Source: Manis javanica
Taxonomy: Eukaryota > Chordata > Mammalia > Pholidota > Manidae
Assembly (NCBI RefSeq): GCF_040802235.1
Contig: NC_133156.1
Location: 187,929,851 to 187,993,850, forward strand
Direction: 5' to 3'
Length of the DNA: 64,000 bases
Each line of letters opens with the position of its first letter. Position 1 is the first letter of the stretch. Positions 25,535 to 37,907 of this stretch are shown here, piece by piece. Made by a program: the position numbers and the translations under genes. Under the pieces are notes generated by a model. It did not search any database. It was given only the letters and a program-made list of their open reading frames with translations, and was not told where the DNA came from.

Positions 25535-25690
25535 TTTTTCTTCTTCTTTTTTTTAAAATTATAATTAATCTACAATTACATGAAGAACATTATGTTTACT
25601 AGGCTCTCCCCTACCCCAGGTCCCCCCCACAAGCCCCATTACAGTCACTGTCCATCAGCATAGTAAGATGTAGAATCACTACTTGTCTCT
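25535..25690 (-). mobile_element. Young, strongly 5'-truncated L1 with 17-bp target duplication
   Basis: A poly-T-rich start (antisense poly-A) at 25535-25553 is followed by about 135 bp of the same L1 3' UTR found at 2827-3000. CACATTTTGTATTTCTT is present perfectly on both sides (25518-25534 and 25691-25707), the classical product of L1 target-primed reverse transcription. The insertion landed just beyond the 3' end of the L2. Confidence 0.92.
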
Positions 25691-25707
25691 CACATTTTGT
25701 ATTTCTT

Positions 25708-26594
25708 GAGCAAAGAACCTATAATGTGAACTTTAACAGGTCACAAATTAAACTTATATTAAAACTTTTAATTTCAGAATCCTGAGCTACACTTCACTTT
25801 CCTCCAGTTTGTTCTTCATTTTCCTACTGCAGCGGTACTAAGCTGTCTGTGAATGGCCTCTTCTGTGAATGATTCCATTGTTCTTTTTTTCTGTATGTTG
25901 CAATTGTTGGAACTCGTTTCAATTCAACTGCTTCATTGATATAATTTAGAATTTCCTTAAAGTGAAATAACATTACTCAATATGTAAGAATCAGTGTGAG
26001 TTAAAGTCAGAATAAGAATAATCTGCATTTGAACTTGCAGAATTTAAACATGTATACAATGGGATATGAAGATCCACCTCTGATATCCATTCTCCTGAAA
26101 ACTCACCCCTACATTCTCTGCATTCAGTGACAAGCCAGGTTCTCCTAAATGTTATTAGTCCCTTGGACCACTATGAAAAATTTCTTTTTGACAACACAAA
26201 ATATTTCCCCTACCTTTCTTGGCTGATACCTTAAACAGCAGAAGCAGAGTGATCATTATCCTCCCAGGAAAAGCTATTTATGTAATGCAACATTGTTCTT
26301 TTCTATGGTAATTCTGCTACTGAAAATTGTTCTAGAAAGTGGCTCATTTTTTCCTAGCTTGACATTCATAGACATGTCAACTGACTTTCTTGGTTTCTCA
26401 AACTAAATCTATTGTTTTAAATTGTTGAAAACCCAATGGTTACTGAGTAGAGTAAGCCCATTTATCCTTTATACTCAATCTCATCCCTTTCTATTAGGAC
26501 ATGAATATTGGTGAATTCAGAGAGGAAAGACAGCTGATACAAAGCACTAACAGGAAATGGATCACACAGAAGTAAGTTGAACAGAGGCTTAAAA
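25708..26594. other. Intergenic DNA, no gene recognised
   Basis: AT-rich sequence without recognised repeats or coding frames. Confidence 0.4.
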
Positions 26595-26770
26595 AAAGGT
26601 CTGATTCCTGAGAGAGAGAATGATAAAGCTAATGTGGCAAAATCTTAAGCAATTGTTGAATCTGGGCAAAGGGTATCTGGAAATTCTTTGCATAATTCTT
26701 TCAGCTTTTCTCTAAATTTGGAATTATTTCAAAAGAAAGAATTTTGGTTTTTTTTAAAAAGTTTATTCCC
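26595..26770 (+). mobile_element. L1M-type 3' end fragment
   Basis: Sense L1M tail: GTTGAATCTGGGCAAAGGG, CAGCTTTTCTCTAAATTTGG, TTATTTCAAAAGAAAG and an A-rich end. Short and diverged. Confidence 0.55.
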
Positions 26771-27224
26771 TTTGGGCTAAGTATTAGTAAACAAGGCATC
26801 AACATGTATGAAGCATCTAGTAGTGCTGGCAAGACAGAAAGATGAATATCATTCAGATCTTGTCTACATATTGTTCACAGTCTACAAGGGTAGAGATGGA
26901 AATAAATGTCATGGGATAAAAAAGTGGGGTTTCTCTGTCTCAGTTTCAACTGAATTCCCACTCAGTAGATACCAGGATAATAAAGTAAACTGAAGATAAC
27001 AGTCCCCTCCTTCCCATGCAGAATCAACATAGGGAATGAGAAATAACTTTTTTTTAACAATCTTAGGCTCCTTAGTCAGATCAAAGCCATAGGAAGAAGA
27101 GAGGACCTGAGAGAAGAGAGCTGGAATACAACATTCTTAATCCTATGTTTGAGGGGTATTCAAGGGGATAGCTTGGAGAGCTTTCAAATGTGTTTTTTCA
27201 GAGGGAAAATAAAACAGAAAACAA

Positions 27225-27375
27225 AAAACAAAATGGCAGACTTAAGCCCTAGCATACTGTTAAATGTCAATGGTCTAAATACACCAACTAAAACACAGGA
27301 GTGGGTAAAATACATGATCCAACTATATGCTGTCTACAAGGAACTTACTTCAAATATAACCATACAGGTAGGTTA
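27225..27375 (+). mobile_element. L1 ORF2 fragment (endonuclease to RT boundary)
   Basis: The frame 27149-27376 contains LNVNGLNTPTKTQEW and a tract ending YAVYKELTSNI. Both correspond to the linker after the L1 endonuclease domain in sense orientation. Only about 150 bp survives. Confidence 0.7.
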
Positions 27376-27959
27376 AAATGTGTTTCTTCCACTTGAGAGA
27401 TGCAAAACTCAGGCCTGAGAAATTTCAAACATGACATGGGACAGGGTTTGATTCCCAACTTGGATAATCGAGTAAGGTTGTGGCGGGGAGGGTGTCACAT
27501 TAGTGGTAGTCAAGAGACTGCTTGGTGCTGGAACTTCCCGGAACTTCCTCTGTTCTGTCCAGGACTAATTGCCTAGAAAAAAAGAGACTGGAGGGGGCCC
27601 CAGAGACCAGGGCCTGAGGAAGGAGGCACATGTTTCTCTCCAGATAAAAGCACATCCTCCTGGGCAGGGAAAAGGGGCCCATTCACTTCTCTCCCACACC
27701 CGAACCCTGGCAGTAGTAAGGAAGGAAGTGAGCAAGAGAGATCTAAATTCTCCACCCCAGTACAGTTAGGAAATACACCCAGGTCAAGCTCTGAGTTTCG
27801 ATTTTACAATAAAGATTTTTTAATTGAGACTGTATTTGCTACTTAAATTGACCTGGAGGAACTGTGAACATGAGCTATCTATTTTGTATGACTGAGCAGA
27901 GGCATCACAGGCCAGCTGGAATTTTCAACAAGTGCCAGGAGAAGAGGAAGTCCACTGAA
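27376..27959. other. Intergenic DNA, mildly GC-rich, no gene recognised
   Basis: The block 27470-27775 is richer in GC than its surroundings, and overlapping frames occur on both strands (27500-27682, 27569-27769, 27573-27755). It is followed by an AATAAAG at about 27810. No family resemblance was recognised. It could be an unassigned old LTR or a regulatory block. Confidence 0.35.
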
Positions 27960-28265
27960 TAAAAAATGACAGCATTGTATGGCTATTGATACTATTAAGG
28001 GGTTATGGTTAATTTTTTAAAGAGCTACAATAATATTGTTACTGTTTTTGAAAGCATTTCTCATCATTTGGAGACATATCCTGAGTTATTTATAGACGAT
28101 ATGAAGACTGGTATTGCTTCTGAATAATACTGTTGAGAGGAGGTACAGGCCTAGGTAACCAATTTTGGCCATAAGCTGATGAGTGTTCATGCTGGGTGAT
28201 TGTAATACTATTCTCTCTACTTTGATATATGTTGAAAATTTCCATTATTTAGAGTTTTAGGACAA
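27960..28265 (+). mobile_element. L1M 3' UTR fragment
   Basis: In consensus order: TTGATACTATTAAGGGGTTA, AGACATATCCTGAGTTATTT, AGCTGATGAGTGTTCATGCT, TACTATTCTCTCTACTTTG and TTGAAAATTTCCATTATT, all features of sense L1M 3' UTRs. Confidence 0.65.
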
Positions 28266-29414
28266 GAACAGTAGAAGAAAGAAACATTGGATTTTGATCA
28301 CAATCTATGCAATGTTTGCTCAAGCCTATGAACGGGTAAACATGTAGTGCTAAGGGCTATAAGATAACAACAAAGGGTGATAACAACTCAAAGTAGAGGA
28401 AACCTAACGCAGGGGAGTCAAGAATGCTTTACATAAGATGGCTATTTGTTTTGGGTTTAGAAAGGTAACTAGAAGGTGTTAGGCCAGCAGTGGGGGATGA
28501 CATAGCAGATAGAAGGTGTCATCATGTTCTCAGACAGAAGTGTGAAGAGACATGGCACATTCAAGGGATGGTGACAAGCCTAGTGTGGCTGGAGTGAAGG
28601 GTATGTGGGGGTTGGGTGGGGAAAGAATGGACTGGTAAGGATGGGGCTGACTTGGAAAAGTCTTGTATACCATGCTGGGAAGTTTGCCCTGAACCCTGTA
28701 GCAGCTGAAAGAGAACCTGCAGAGACTTTCAAGCAAGAGTTACATGATTCAATTAGATGATCTTTTAGAAAGAGATTTCTAGTGACAGAGAAAAAATGAA
28801 AAATGTCCCATTGGGTGGGTGAGGCCCATAACAGGAAGACAAACAGGGAAGTTATTGTTGGAATGCATTGCACAGGAGAGGGGATAATGGAGCAAAATGG
28901 AGTCTTATCAGAGCCCACGGCATTATTTTGTCCTGTCTTCTAAATAATTGCTCTTTCTCCCTGACCTTCACAAACATCCCAATCACTCTTCACTAGAAAA
29001 CCCACCTTAAATTTCCAAGCCACTTAATGACAACAAAGGCAGAACATAGAAATGCCAGAACCTAAAGGAGCAGATAGAGACGAGAAAGAGCAGGTGAATG
29101 GGTGCTGGACACCTCTCTCGTTTGCTGCCTGGGCACCTGCTAATGGACTACTGCGGACTAGCACTAGGCATACAGCAGGCATTCATAGCTACTCTTTTAG
29201 AGATTCAAATATTATTAAGTCTTTTAATATAATGCAAAGAAGTACCTGTCACCTACGACATACTACACCCAAAATGCCTAATTGGAACACATTAAGATTT
29301 GAATCTAATTACAGTTTGCAGGAAATACAGAGGACAGAGAATCGAGCTAATATACACAAGCAAGCAGTCAGAAAAAACCAGAAGGTGGGACAGCTGGCCA
29401 AGTCTCTTCACTGT
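28266..29414. other. Intergenic DNA, no gene recognised
   Basis: 28350-28860 is purine-rich and has the character of a very old interspersed repeat (phrases such as TTCAAGCAAGAGTTACATGA), but the family is unresolved. The frame at 29052-29459 (135 residues) starts here and runs into an L1M-like tail; it has no recognisable domain and is not called as a gene. Confidence 0.4.
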
Positions 29415-29570
29415 CAGTCTCATGTTGCAACAGACAGGACTAGATTAAAAGAGATTTAAGGGACAGAATAACCAGAGGTCATGGACATTTTGGGCTGAAT
29501 CTTCTTGACCAAACCACATGATAAAGACAGTTTGGGATCTGGGTATAATTGGGATTAAATTTATTAAAAT
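29415..29570 (+). mobile_element. Probable L1M 3' UTR fragment
   Basis: The phrase GATTAAAAGAGATTTAAGGG and the following block resemble the start of an L1M 3' UTR. Weakly preserved. Confidence 0.4.
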
Positions 29571-31104
29571 AGAAAGAGAGCATTGATTGAAAAAAAAAAG
29601 CATATTACAAAAAAGTATGTACAATGTAATCTAATTCTTGTTATACTTACAAAGACAAAGATTTAGAATATACACTAATGGGATGATTTCTGGGTTTTAT
29701 CTTTGCTTATTTGCATTGCAGTTTTTTCACTGCATATGTACTAGCATCTGTAATAATAAGAGATCATTTAAAAAACAGAAGAAAATGTATTTTATTTCAG
29801 TAAGTGGATCCAGCTTCATTTCATCTCCCTATGCTTTCTCACAGTTTATTCACTATAAAAAAATAATACTGCCACACAAAAAGACAATGTATAATCAGCT
29901 TGTGAGAGGAATTCAACTTCATATATGTAGTAGTCCAAAGTTAGTTAGTCACTGAAATTAATGAATGTTGCACCAAATGTACAGACCACTTATGCAGAGC
30001 AATTCTGTTTGAGGTTTACTCTATATTCCAGTGGCTTTATTCGTTGTTATGTGTTATGTGACTATTCAATAAATACTGATTATATGCAGGAAAAGTTAAG
30101 TTAGAAGATTTGATCCTTCTTTTCCATCAGAACTACAGTTTGGAGACAAAGTCATGTGTTTCTGTCCTCATTTCCACTTTATTCTGTGGTAGAAGCAGAT
30201 GGCCCAGTTACTCTTTCCTGATTCTAAAGTAATTATATGCAGGCTTGGTGCTATTGCTATTTCTACCTCTAATAGTTTTATGGAGCAGAAATAGCAGTGG
30301 AATAGGGGCTAGCACGCTTGAATCCCAGTCCCAGTTCAGTCACTAACTAGCTTAGATTTTCACGTATTTGAGATGAAGAAGCAAGGCCAGATAACCTCTA
30401 GGGTTCCTCCTAGCTCCAAAAACTTCATAATCCTAAAACATTGCTCTCTTATATTTTCGCCGAAGTGAGATTCTTTAAGGCAAGACAAACAACAATCAAC
30501 CACATATATTGTGAGGCTTTAGCCAGTAACAGTTTGTATGGATGGCAACTCAAATTTGTACATGATGACTTCATAAAAAGATTGAAACCAGAAATTATTA
30601 TTTTCTATATTTTTGGAGCAAATAAAAGCAGTAGGTTGCTTCTAGTTCTGATGGTCCCGTGGATTCCAGTTACAGACTCAAGCTGACTTTCATAAACTTG
30701 GCAGTGTAAGATGCCCTATTATCCATTACAATGAAATGCAAATTCATAATTCAGGTTAGATAATGTTAACAAACGTACAGTAAATTTCTTTTATTTTCAT
30801 TGCCTCTGGGATCTGGCTGACTTGGGTTTAAATGGCAGTTATAACACTTTGTTTCATTTTCCAAAATTTCTATGGAGTCTTTCAGTTTTGCTTTTTTAAT
30901 CTCCAGGATCATTCTCTGAATGTTTTCTATTTTTTCCCAGTAGCATCCCGTTTTTGTTTAATGGTTGCTGATTGCCTTCTCCCTGCATTATCTCTGTTCC
31001 CTAGAAGTTTCGTTTTTCTCTTGCTTGTCCTGGTCTGTGTCTCTGACACTAGAAACTTCCTTCTGATGGCTGTTTAATTCAGGTGTCTGCTCTTATTTGT
31101 TTGG
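29571..31104. other. Intergenic DNA with one MIR, no gene recognised
   Basis: AT-rich. A MIR lies at 30290-30440. The T-rich stretch 30830-31100 may be a decayed antisense L1, since a clearer L1 begins at once afterwards. The 105-residue frame 29638-29955 looks like noise in AT-rich DNA. Confidence 0.35.
30290..30440 (+). repeat. MIR SINE, sense, partial
   Basis: GCACGCTTGAATCCCAGTC and the 3' phrase GGGTTCCTCCTAGCTCCAAA are characteristic of MIR and its 3' half. The middle has diverged. Confidence 0.6.
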
Positions 31105-32290
31105 TCTGTTTGTCTTTTTGTTGTTGAATTGTAAGAGTTTTTAAAATATTCTGGATACTGAACCCTTACTAGATATAAGATTTGCAAATATTTTCTCTAA
31201 TTCTGTAGGCTACCTTTTCACTTACTGACAGTGTCTTCAACACACACAAGTTTTAAATTTTGACAAAGCCCAATTTATCTACTTTTTTCTTTTTTAGCTT
31301 ATGCTTTTGGTGTCATATCAAAGAAACCATTGCCTAATCCAAGGTTATGCAGATTTTCCAGTTTTCTTCTAAGAGTTTAACACTTTCAGCAGATATATTT
31401 AGGTCTTTGATCCATTTTGAGTTAATTTTTGTATATGGAGTGATGTAGCTGTCTATCTTATTTCTTTTACATGTGGATATCCCAGCACCATTTGATGAAG
31501 AGATTTTTCTTTCTCCTATTGAATGGTCTTGGCACCCTTTTAGAAAATCAGTTGACCATAGGTGTACCAATTTATTTCTGGGCTTCAATTATATTACATT
31601 GTCTTATATGTCTCTCCAAATGCAAATACTACACTGTCTTGATTATTGTAGCTTTGAGAAAGTTTTGGAATCAGCAAGAGTGAGTCCTCCAACTTTTTGT
31701 TTTCTTTTTCATAATTGTTTTGGCTATTCAGGGTCCCTTACAATTCCATATTAATTTTAGGATCAGATTTTTCCATTTCTTCAAAACAGGCTGTTGAGAT
31801 TTTGATAGGGATTGCATTGAATCTATAGATTGCTTTGAGTAGTATTGCTATGCTAACGTTATGAAGTTTTCCCATCCATAAACATAGGATATCTTTCCAT
31901 TTATTTAGATCTTAATTTCTTTCAGCAATGTTTTTTAGTACAAATATTGAACTTCATTGGTTAAATTTATGGTTAGTACTTTATTCTTTCTAATCCTATT
32001 ATAAATAGAATTGTTTTAATTTCATTTTTGGATTGTTCATTGCTAGTATATGGAAACACAACTAATTTTTGTGTGTTGACCTTGTATACTGTAACTTTGC
32101 TGCATTCATTTATTAGCTCTAATAGTTTTTTTGGGGATTCATCTGCAAATAAAGATGATTTTACCTCTTCCTTTCCAATTTGAATGCTATATATTTCTTT
32201 TTCTTACATAATCACCCTACCTAGAACTTTCAGTACAATATTGAATAGAAGTGGGTCTTCTTGTCTTATTCCCAAGCTTACAATGCTCTT
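31105..32290 (-). mobile_element. L1 ORF2 fragment, antisense
   Basis: Landmarks: TTTTTGTTGTTGAATTGTAAG (about 31117), TTTGATCCATTTTGAGTTAA (31407), GGGATTGCATTGAATCTATAG (31809) and TTGCTGCATTCATTTATTAG (32097). Minus frame 31334-31588 includes [22 protein letters not shown] ORF2 sequence. Overlapping plus-strand frames are shadows. Confidence 0.82.
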
Positions 32291-32530
32291 AATCTGAGAC
32301 CAAGTGCAGGGAGACTGAAAATCTAATTTGAAACTTTAAGTGCATTTATGGACCTTACTGACTGAAATTTTCTGCAGCTAATCTGCCTAGGCCAGTTAGT
32401 TGGGAGACCTTCAATGTCATTACTGTTATGTTTATCTGTTCTGCTAAATTTCTTGCCCCATGCTTTCCAGCCTTTGAAACCGTGTTGCTGTTTTCTCTTC
32501 TTCCATTCTTCCTGTCCTTGTGGGTTTATG

Positions 32531-32604
<74 letters not shown>

Positions 32605-33634
32605 TTACACTGTATTACTGCTATTCTATTGAGCAAAAGTACTCACCACCTTTCCCTGAAACTCTGAGCTGAAGTTAATAAGTTTTGTGCCAGTTGTTAT
32701 TTGTCATTCCTGACTCAAGCACTCAAGTCTAATTCAGTTCCATGGTTAAAATATACTTTTCATTTCTCAGTAGACTTTCAGAGTTTGAAATGGCCTGTTC
32801 TTTCTCTTTAGACATTTTAATGACCCAGAGACAAAACTGATAGATCTACTGGCCCTGGCAGGTGTTGTGGTGAGCTGTCCCTTAGGAGCACCCTTAGAGT
32901 TACCCAGCCATGTGGAAGCAGTTACTCACCAGCTAATGGGAGACTCCAGTGTGGTTTCCAACCTTACTCACACTTTTTTGTGCTCTTTTTGCTTATCTGA
33001 ACCACAGAATAAACTCTAATTACAAAAACTACTTGTGAATTGGCCTTGTACACATCAAGAAAAAGCCCTTGTGGTAATCTAGTTCATAGGAAAGCTGTGG
33101 CACCAAGAAACCACTAAAGATCTTCAGCAGAGCCATATTTCGATTCTTGTCTTGTATTTGAGCCTGACAGTCATTGGTTTCACTGGTCTTAGAGCACAAG
33201 CTTTGAACCCAGATTGCAGGTGGGTGGGAGCTTATTCTTCAGTCCTCACTCCAGAACAATTAACTCAGAATATGTGGGGATGGAGCATAGACAATGGTAT
33301 TTTCTTAAGCTCTCTTAAAGCGTAGTTTCCACTGATTCAGTCAATCTCCACTGATTCTAAAGTGCAGCAGGGTTCAGAGCCCTCACTTACAGTGTCTCCT
33401 GGGGGAAATGTTTGGCTGAAGCTTTTGGGGCTTATCCAGAACTTGTTAAGACAGCTCTTGCTTTAGGCAGGGCCAAGTAGGAAGAAGCCAGGCCACGCCT
33501 CACTCCAACTCTGAGAGCCTGGAAATCTGAAGCAATAGTATCGATTGATATTTTTCCTTTTGAGGAAATTGTTTGACATACGCATGCTTTTCAAGGAATT
33601 TATCCCTTGAGTGTGGCAAGGAATACTTAGAAAC
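32291..33634. other. Intergenic DNA, no gene recognised
   Basis: Contains the long TA microsatellite at 32533-32602. 32820-33060 has an AATAAAC near 33009 and a layout that could be an old LTR. The rest is unassigned. Confidence 0.35.
32533..32602 (+). repeat. Perfect TA dinucleotide repeat, about 35 units
   Basis: Uninterrupted TATATA over about 70 bp. Such arrays are highly polymorphic and prone to cruciform extrusion. Frames 32414-32632 and 32428-32667 owe their YIYI runs to it. Confidence 0.97.
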
Positions 33635-33755
33635 TATACAGTAGTCCTGGCTTCACACTTATGCTCTTGAGCTGGTGGTACAACAGCTCTTAGCTTCAGT
33701 TTCCTCATGTATAAAAAAGAGGATAAAAATCTCACAGTGCTCAATAAATAGCATC
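33635..33755 (+). repeat. MIR SINE fragment, sense
   Basis: CAGTTTCCTCATGTATAAAA followed by ATAAAAATCTCACAGTGCTC is a diverged MIR 3' half. Confidence 0.5.
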
Positions 33756-33914
33756 TCTTCTATTTAAAAAAATAAAGCAAAATAAAATAAGACCCTAAAA
33801 ATGGTACTACCTAGTAGTAGGTAATAGATCCTACTAAGAAGCTGCTCTGGGCATAAGGTATATGGTTAGCACTGTGTCTGGCAGGGATGTTGCAAGAATG
33901 GTGTGGCATGACAG

Positions 33915-34075
33915 TACTTTACAAACTTTAAAGTTGCTACTGGTCTCCTGGGGATCATGTCAGGATGCAGATTCTGATTCGGTAGGTCTGAGACAGGCCT
34001 GAGAGTCTGCATTTCTAACAAGTGCCAGTTGATGCTAGTGCTGCTGGCCAGGGGCCACACTTTAAAGAGCAAAGT
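33915..34075 (+). mobile_element. Non-autonomous hAT (Charlie-type, MER group) relic
   Basis: GATTCTGATTCGGTAGGTCTG, CTGCATTTCTAACAAGTG and TGCTGCTGGCCAGGGGCCAC in this order are typical of the internal part of Charlie-related MER elements. The terminal inverted repeats are too decayed to fix ends. Confidence 0.6.
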
Positions 34076-34339
34076 AGAAGACATGTCAGCCCTGATAGCT
34101 GCTGAAACCGAACATTCTGCTCCAAAGTCCTCCATTCAGGACTTCTGTGAGCAGTGGGAAGATGAGGATACTGACTGGACCCATGATGGAGTGTAAGGGG
34201 ACCGTGGTCACTAGCTGGGCCATTCAGACTAGGAATTTGTACCAAAGCCCCACAGGGCTGGATAGGTCCCATAGTTCCACTCCATGTGTACTGAAAACCC
34301 AGCTACCCCTTTCTTTCACATAGTCTGGATACATTGACT

Positions 34340-34460
34340 CATGTATCATTCATTCAACAATTATGCATTGAGCACCTATTTGACTCCAGGCATGATTATG
34401 GGCTCCAGAGATACAGCAGAGAGCAAAATAAGGTCCCCGTTCTCAGGGAGTTTGCATTCA
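34340..34460 (+). repeat. Ancient mammalian repeat, family undecided
   Basis: CATTCAACAATTATGCATTG, then GAGCACCTATTTGACTCCAG, GATACAGCAGAGAGCAAAAT and CTCAGGGAGTTTGCATTC match a very common ancient repeat phrase that I cannot assign to one family with confidence. Confidence 0.45.
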
Positions 34461-35044
34461 AGGGAAAGATGTCTAGGTGAGGGCCTTCACGGTCCCTCTG
34501 CCATGTTCTGTTAAACACCTTAAATGTATTTAACTAAGTTAAGAGAGCGTATTATGGATGAGATTGGGTAAGCCAAAAGTGTAAACACATTTCAGAAGGA
34601 TCAAACAAAATGTGTGAATGGAATCATATCTATCAACATATAAAGTATATATGAATTCATGTTACGAAAAATGTGGAAAGTGTATGGAGGTACTCTTTAT
34701 TTTTCTTTAATTTTTCAGAATTGTCTTCAGAGGCATTTGTCCTTATACAATCTTATCTGAATATGGTTTAAGATAGACAATTGGCCCCCATTTTTATGCT
34801 GAGCATTTAGGTACTATAGTAGCGTACCAAAGAAAGAGAGTTACTGATTTTGAATGTGTGAACTCATAAGAAAGATGATGAATCTTTTTCTATCACATTT
34901 TGTCCCGAGTGACAAAATCATGCATATATATAAAACCTGCAGCATTCTTAAAAGTGTTTTATAAAGTAATAGTTAAAATGAAGTAACTGGAAACATTTGG
35001 AATGCTGATGTTCTAAGCTGTCCTTGCTTTCTACATTAGGCAGC
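34461..35044. other. Intergenic DNA, no gene recognised
   Basis: AT-rich, unassigned. Confidence 0.4.
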
Positions 35045-35240
35045 AGTAAAGCACAGCAGTTAAGGACTTACGTTTCAGAGTCAAATATAGTTGTGTTCTA
35101 ACACCAGCTCCACCTCTTGGGTACCATGTGGCCTTGTGAAACTCTGAACCTCAGTTTCCTCATCTGTGAAATGGAAATAATAATAATAGTACCACCCTCA
35201 CAGGATTATTATGGGAGTTAAGTAAAACAACCTATATGTA
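35045..35240 (+). repeat. MIR SINE, sense, well preserved
   Basis: AAGCACAGCAGTTAAGGACT, CTCTGAACCTCAGTTTCCTC, ATCTGTGAAATGGAAATAAT and GGATTATTATGGGAGTTAAG follow the MIR consensus almost end to end. Confidence 0.88.
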
Positions 35241-36499
35241 ATTCAAAATCTATTGACTTTTATGAGTCACTGTACTTATCAAAAGATACTGCCATCTCCC
35301 TCCTCCCTCAGTGACCCTGCATTACTTTTGGGAGCAAAGAAAGGGACACTCCAATAGTGCCCTTCAGGACACCCCCGCTATGTTCTTCTGCAGATTTGGA
35401 TCCCCTGGGCATTGTGGCTGCCTGGAGCCTTGCAGTAGTAGCCCCTGATTTGCACCCCCACCTGTGATGTCTGGGTGCTCCCAACATTTCCAGTTCTCAA
35501 TGCCTGAGAACAGTGCTGGGGCAAACAGAAGTGGGAGGAAGGGGCCTCCTCCTCTTCCTTCCCTGGTTTTGACAGGTCTCTCAAAGCTCCTCTTGAATAG
35601 TTCCAGCTATTTCTGCCTCTCACTTTCCCACTAGCAAGCTCAAAACTAGGCCAAGGAACTAGGGGGATGCTGGAAGCCTTTCTATCTCTTCCCATTCCCC
35701 AATTCCTTAACCTCAGCCTCTCCCCCTTCTCAGACTTCCTCTCCACATTCACTGTTACAAAATAGCAATTCCTTACACATGAACGCATCCATGCTGTTAC
35801 TGACCTGGATGTAGGATCCGTGGTGAAAGTAGGGTGTCAACACTGGCAATAACCAGACAATAAATGTCCTGTTTTGTTCATAAGTGTTTCAATATTGATT
35901 GTACTTCATCCCACATATGGCAACTCTCCCAACTTTTAATTTAACCTAGTAGTATAGGGTATAATTTTGTACACAATGTGCTCTGCTAGATACAGATACT
36001 CAATTTTTTTCTGCTACCAACAGAACAAATCAATTTCATAGACATAATGTCAAATATTTATTAATAGGGTTTTGTACAATGAAAAGAAATAAGGTGCTGC
36101 TCCCACCTTGCTTTTCCAGAGGATGAGAGATACAGTATTAATTCTGAACTCTTACTGATCTGAATGGTTCTTGAGGCTAATGTACTGAGTTTGAGGTTGG
36201 AACTCTGCAAGAATAGAGGGCTAGTGTCTCCTTTTGAATTGTCCAAATGGACGGAGTAAGATTCTATGGGGTTGACCTGTGTCAGTGATTGGATTTCGGG
36301 AATGACTAATGGTTGGCTTGGCCACAGTGCAGTCCAGCTGGACATCTGGAAATGCATTTGACCAACTTTCAAGGCCCAGGGGACATGCCCAGGGGATATA
36401 CCACATTGTTGTCATGCCCAGAGGAGAGGGCTTTTTGTAAATGAGGTACATGGTTGTATTTTTATATGTACATAGAGTATGTTTATAGTGCTGAATGTT
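35241..36499. other. Intergenic DNA, no gene recognised
   Basis: The block 35280-35780 is GC-richer and carries a 136-residue minus frame (35378-35788) without a recognisable domain. 36060-36480 carries overlapping minus frames, also unrecognised. Not called as genes: there is no CpG island, no splice structure and no family motif. Confidence 0.4.
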
Positions 36500-36990
36500 G
36501 CAACTTAACTTTTTATTGTGGCAAAATATGCATGACATAAAATTTACCATTTTTATCATTTTAAGCTTACAGTTTAGTGGCATTAAGTATGTTCTTGTGC
36601 AACCATCACCGCTATCACCTCCAGAACTTTATCATCCCAAACAAAAACTCAGAGCTCATTAAAGTGAAAATTCCAATTCCCTTCTCCCTCTAGCCCTGGG
36701 TAATCACCATTCTATTTTAGGTATCTAAGAATTGGACTATTCCAGACATCTCATGTAAGTAGAGTTGTACAACATTTGTCTATTTGTGTGTGATTGGCTT
36801 ATTTCACTTCTTATAATATCCTCAAGGTCATTCATGTTGTAGCATGTGTCAGAATTTCTTTCCATTTTAAGGTTGAATAATATTTCACTGTATACATATA
36901 TCACCTTTTGTTTATCCATTTTGCCCATCTATTGATGGGTATTTAGGTTGATCCCACCTTTTGGCTATTGTGAATAATCCTGCTATGAAC
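36500..36990 (-). mobile_element. L1M 3' UTR and ORF2 tail, antisense
   Basis: Landmarks: TTATTGTGGCAAAATATGCA, ATAAAATTTACCATTTTTAT, GTGCAACCATCACCGCTATC, GTTTATCCATTTTGCCCATC and CTATTGTGAATAATCCTGCT. This is the typical antisense L1M end. Confidence 0.82.
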
Positions 36991-37520
36991 ATTAGCGTAG
37001 GACAAGCTGAAAGGAGCCTTTCTTACCTTTCTTAACAAAGCACTTTTTAGTTATTTCTGAGTACTTTGAAAATAATTTCTACATTAGAAAATTTAAAAAG
37101 AATCTGAGGAAAATCCCCAGATAATGTAGAGTTACTATACTTAAGGAAAAAAATGAAAGAAAAATATGTTATAAATCTAAAACAAGTATAAGAAATTACT
37201 GGAAATGTCAGAAAAAAATCAAGAAATGACATTCTATGTATCATAATGGCTAGAAGTATGCAGACCTGTTGTTTGGCCTATGAACCATATAGTTAGTTCA
37301 AAGATAGGTATCTGCTCTTGGCTGCCTAAGCAGCCATTTGCATTCAAAATTTGGTCAGAGGATGGGCATGGGGGAAATTTTTTTTTATCAAATTATAGAG
37401 TTCCCTTCATGAAAGAATCTTGTATTTTCTATATAAATTCTAGGTCTCAGCTACAACTTTTGACCTTCAGGAATAAAATTAACTCAGTTTGAAAATATAT
37501 TTAAAAGAAACACACTGAAC
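36991..37520. other. Intergenic DNA, no gene recognised
   Basis: AT-rich with several poly-A runs. It ends in the target site of the MER5A element. Confidence 0.4.
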
Positions 37521-37729
37521 CAGTGGTTCTCAACTGGAAAACTCGCTGAAACATTTGGCAATATCTGAAGATAGGTTTGGTCTTGACAGCTCGGGGGTTG
37601 CTTCTGCAGTCTAGCTGGTAGAGGCAGGACGCTGCCAACCATCCTAAAATACACAGGCCAGCCCCTTGAAGAAACAATTATGTGGCCCAAAATCTCAAAT
37701 GTCAAGTGTGCCACTGTTGAGAAACCTGG
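37521..37729 (+). mobile_element. MER5A, non-autonomous hAT transposon
   Basis: The terminal inverted repeats CAGTGGTTCTCAA (37521) and TTGAGAAACCTGG (to 37729) enclose about 209 bp with GAAACATTTGGCAATATCTG and GCCCAAAATCTCAAATGTCA. Flanks CACTGAAC (37513-37520) and CACTAAAT (37730-37737) match at six of eight bases, a decayed 8-bp hAT target duplication. Confidence 0.9.
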
Positions 37730-37907
37730 CACTAAATAAAGTGTATTGATGAACAATTATGATCAACCTGGACACACAGATATTTGAAAAGAGCTGATCA
37801 TAATGAGGTTATATTTTCAGTTCTAATAAAGAATGCTGATTACAGGACTCTGATATTTCCTTCTCTCTCTCTACCTTCCTCTTCCCCATTCCTTCCTTCC
37901 TTCTTCC

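Noticed and set aside
29052..29459. 135-residue open frame
   Set aside because: No recognisable family, no promoter or splice context, and its 3' part runs into L1M-like sequence.
35378..35788. 136-residue minus-strand frame in a GC-richer block
   Set aside because: No domain, no CpG island, no start context or splice partner; probably chance.
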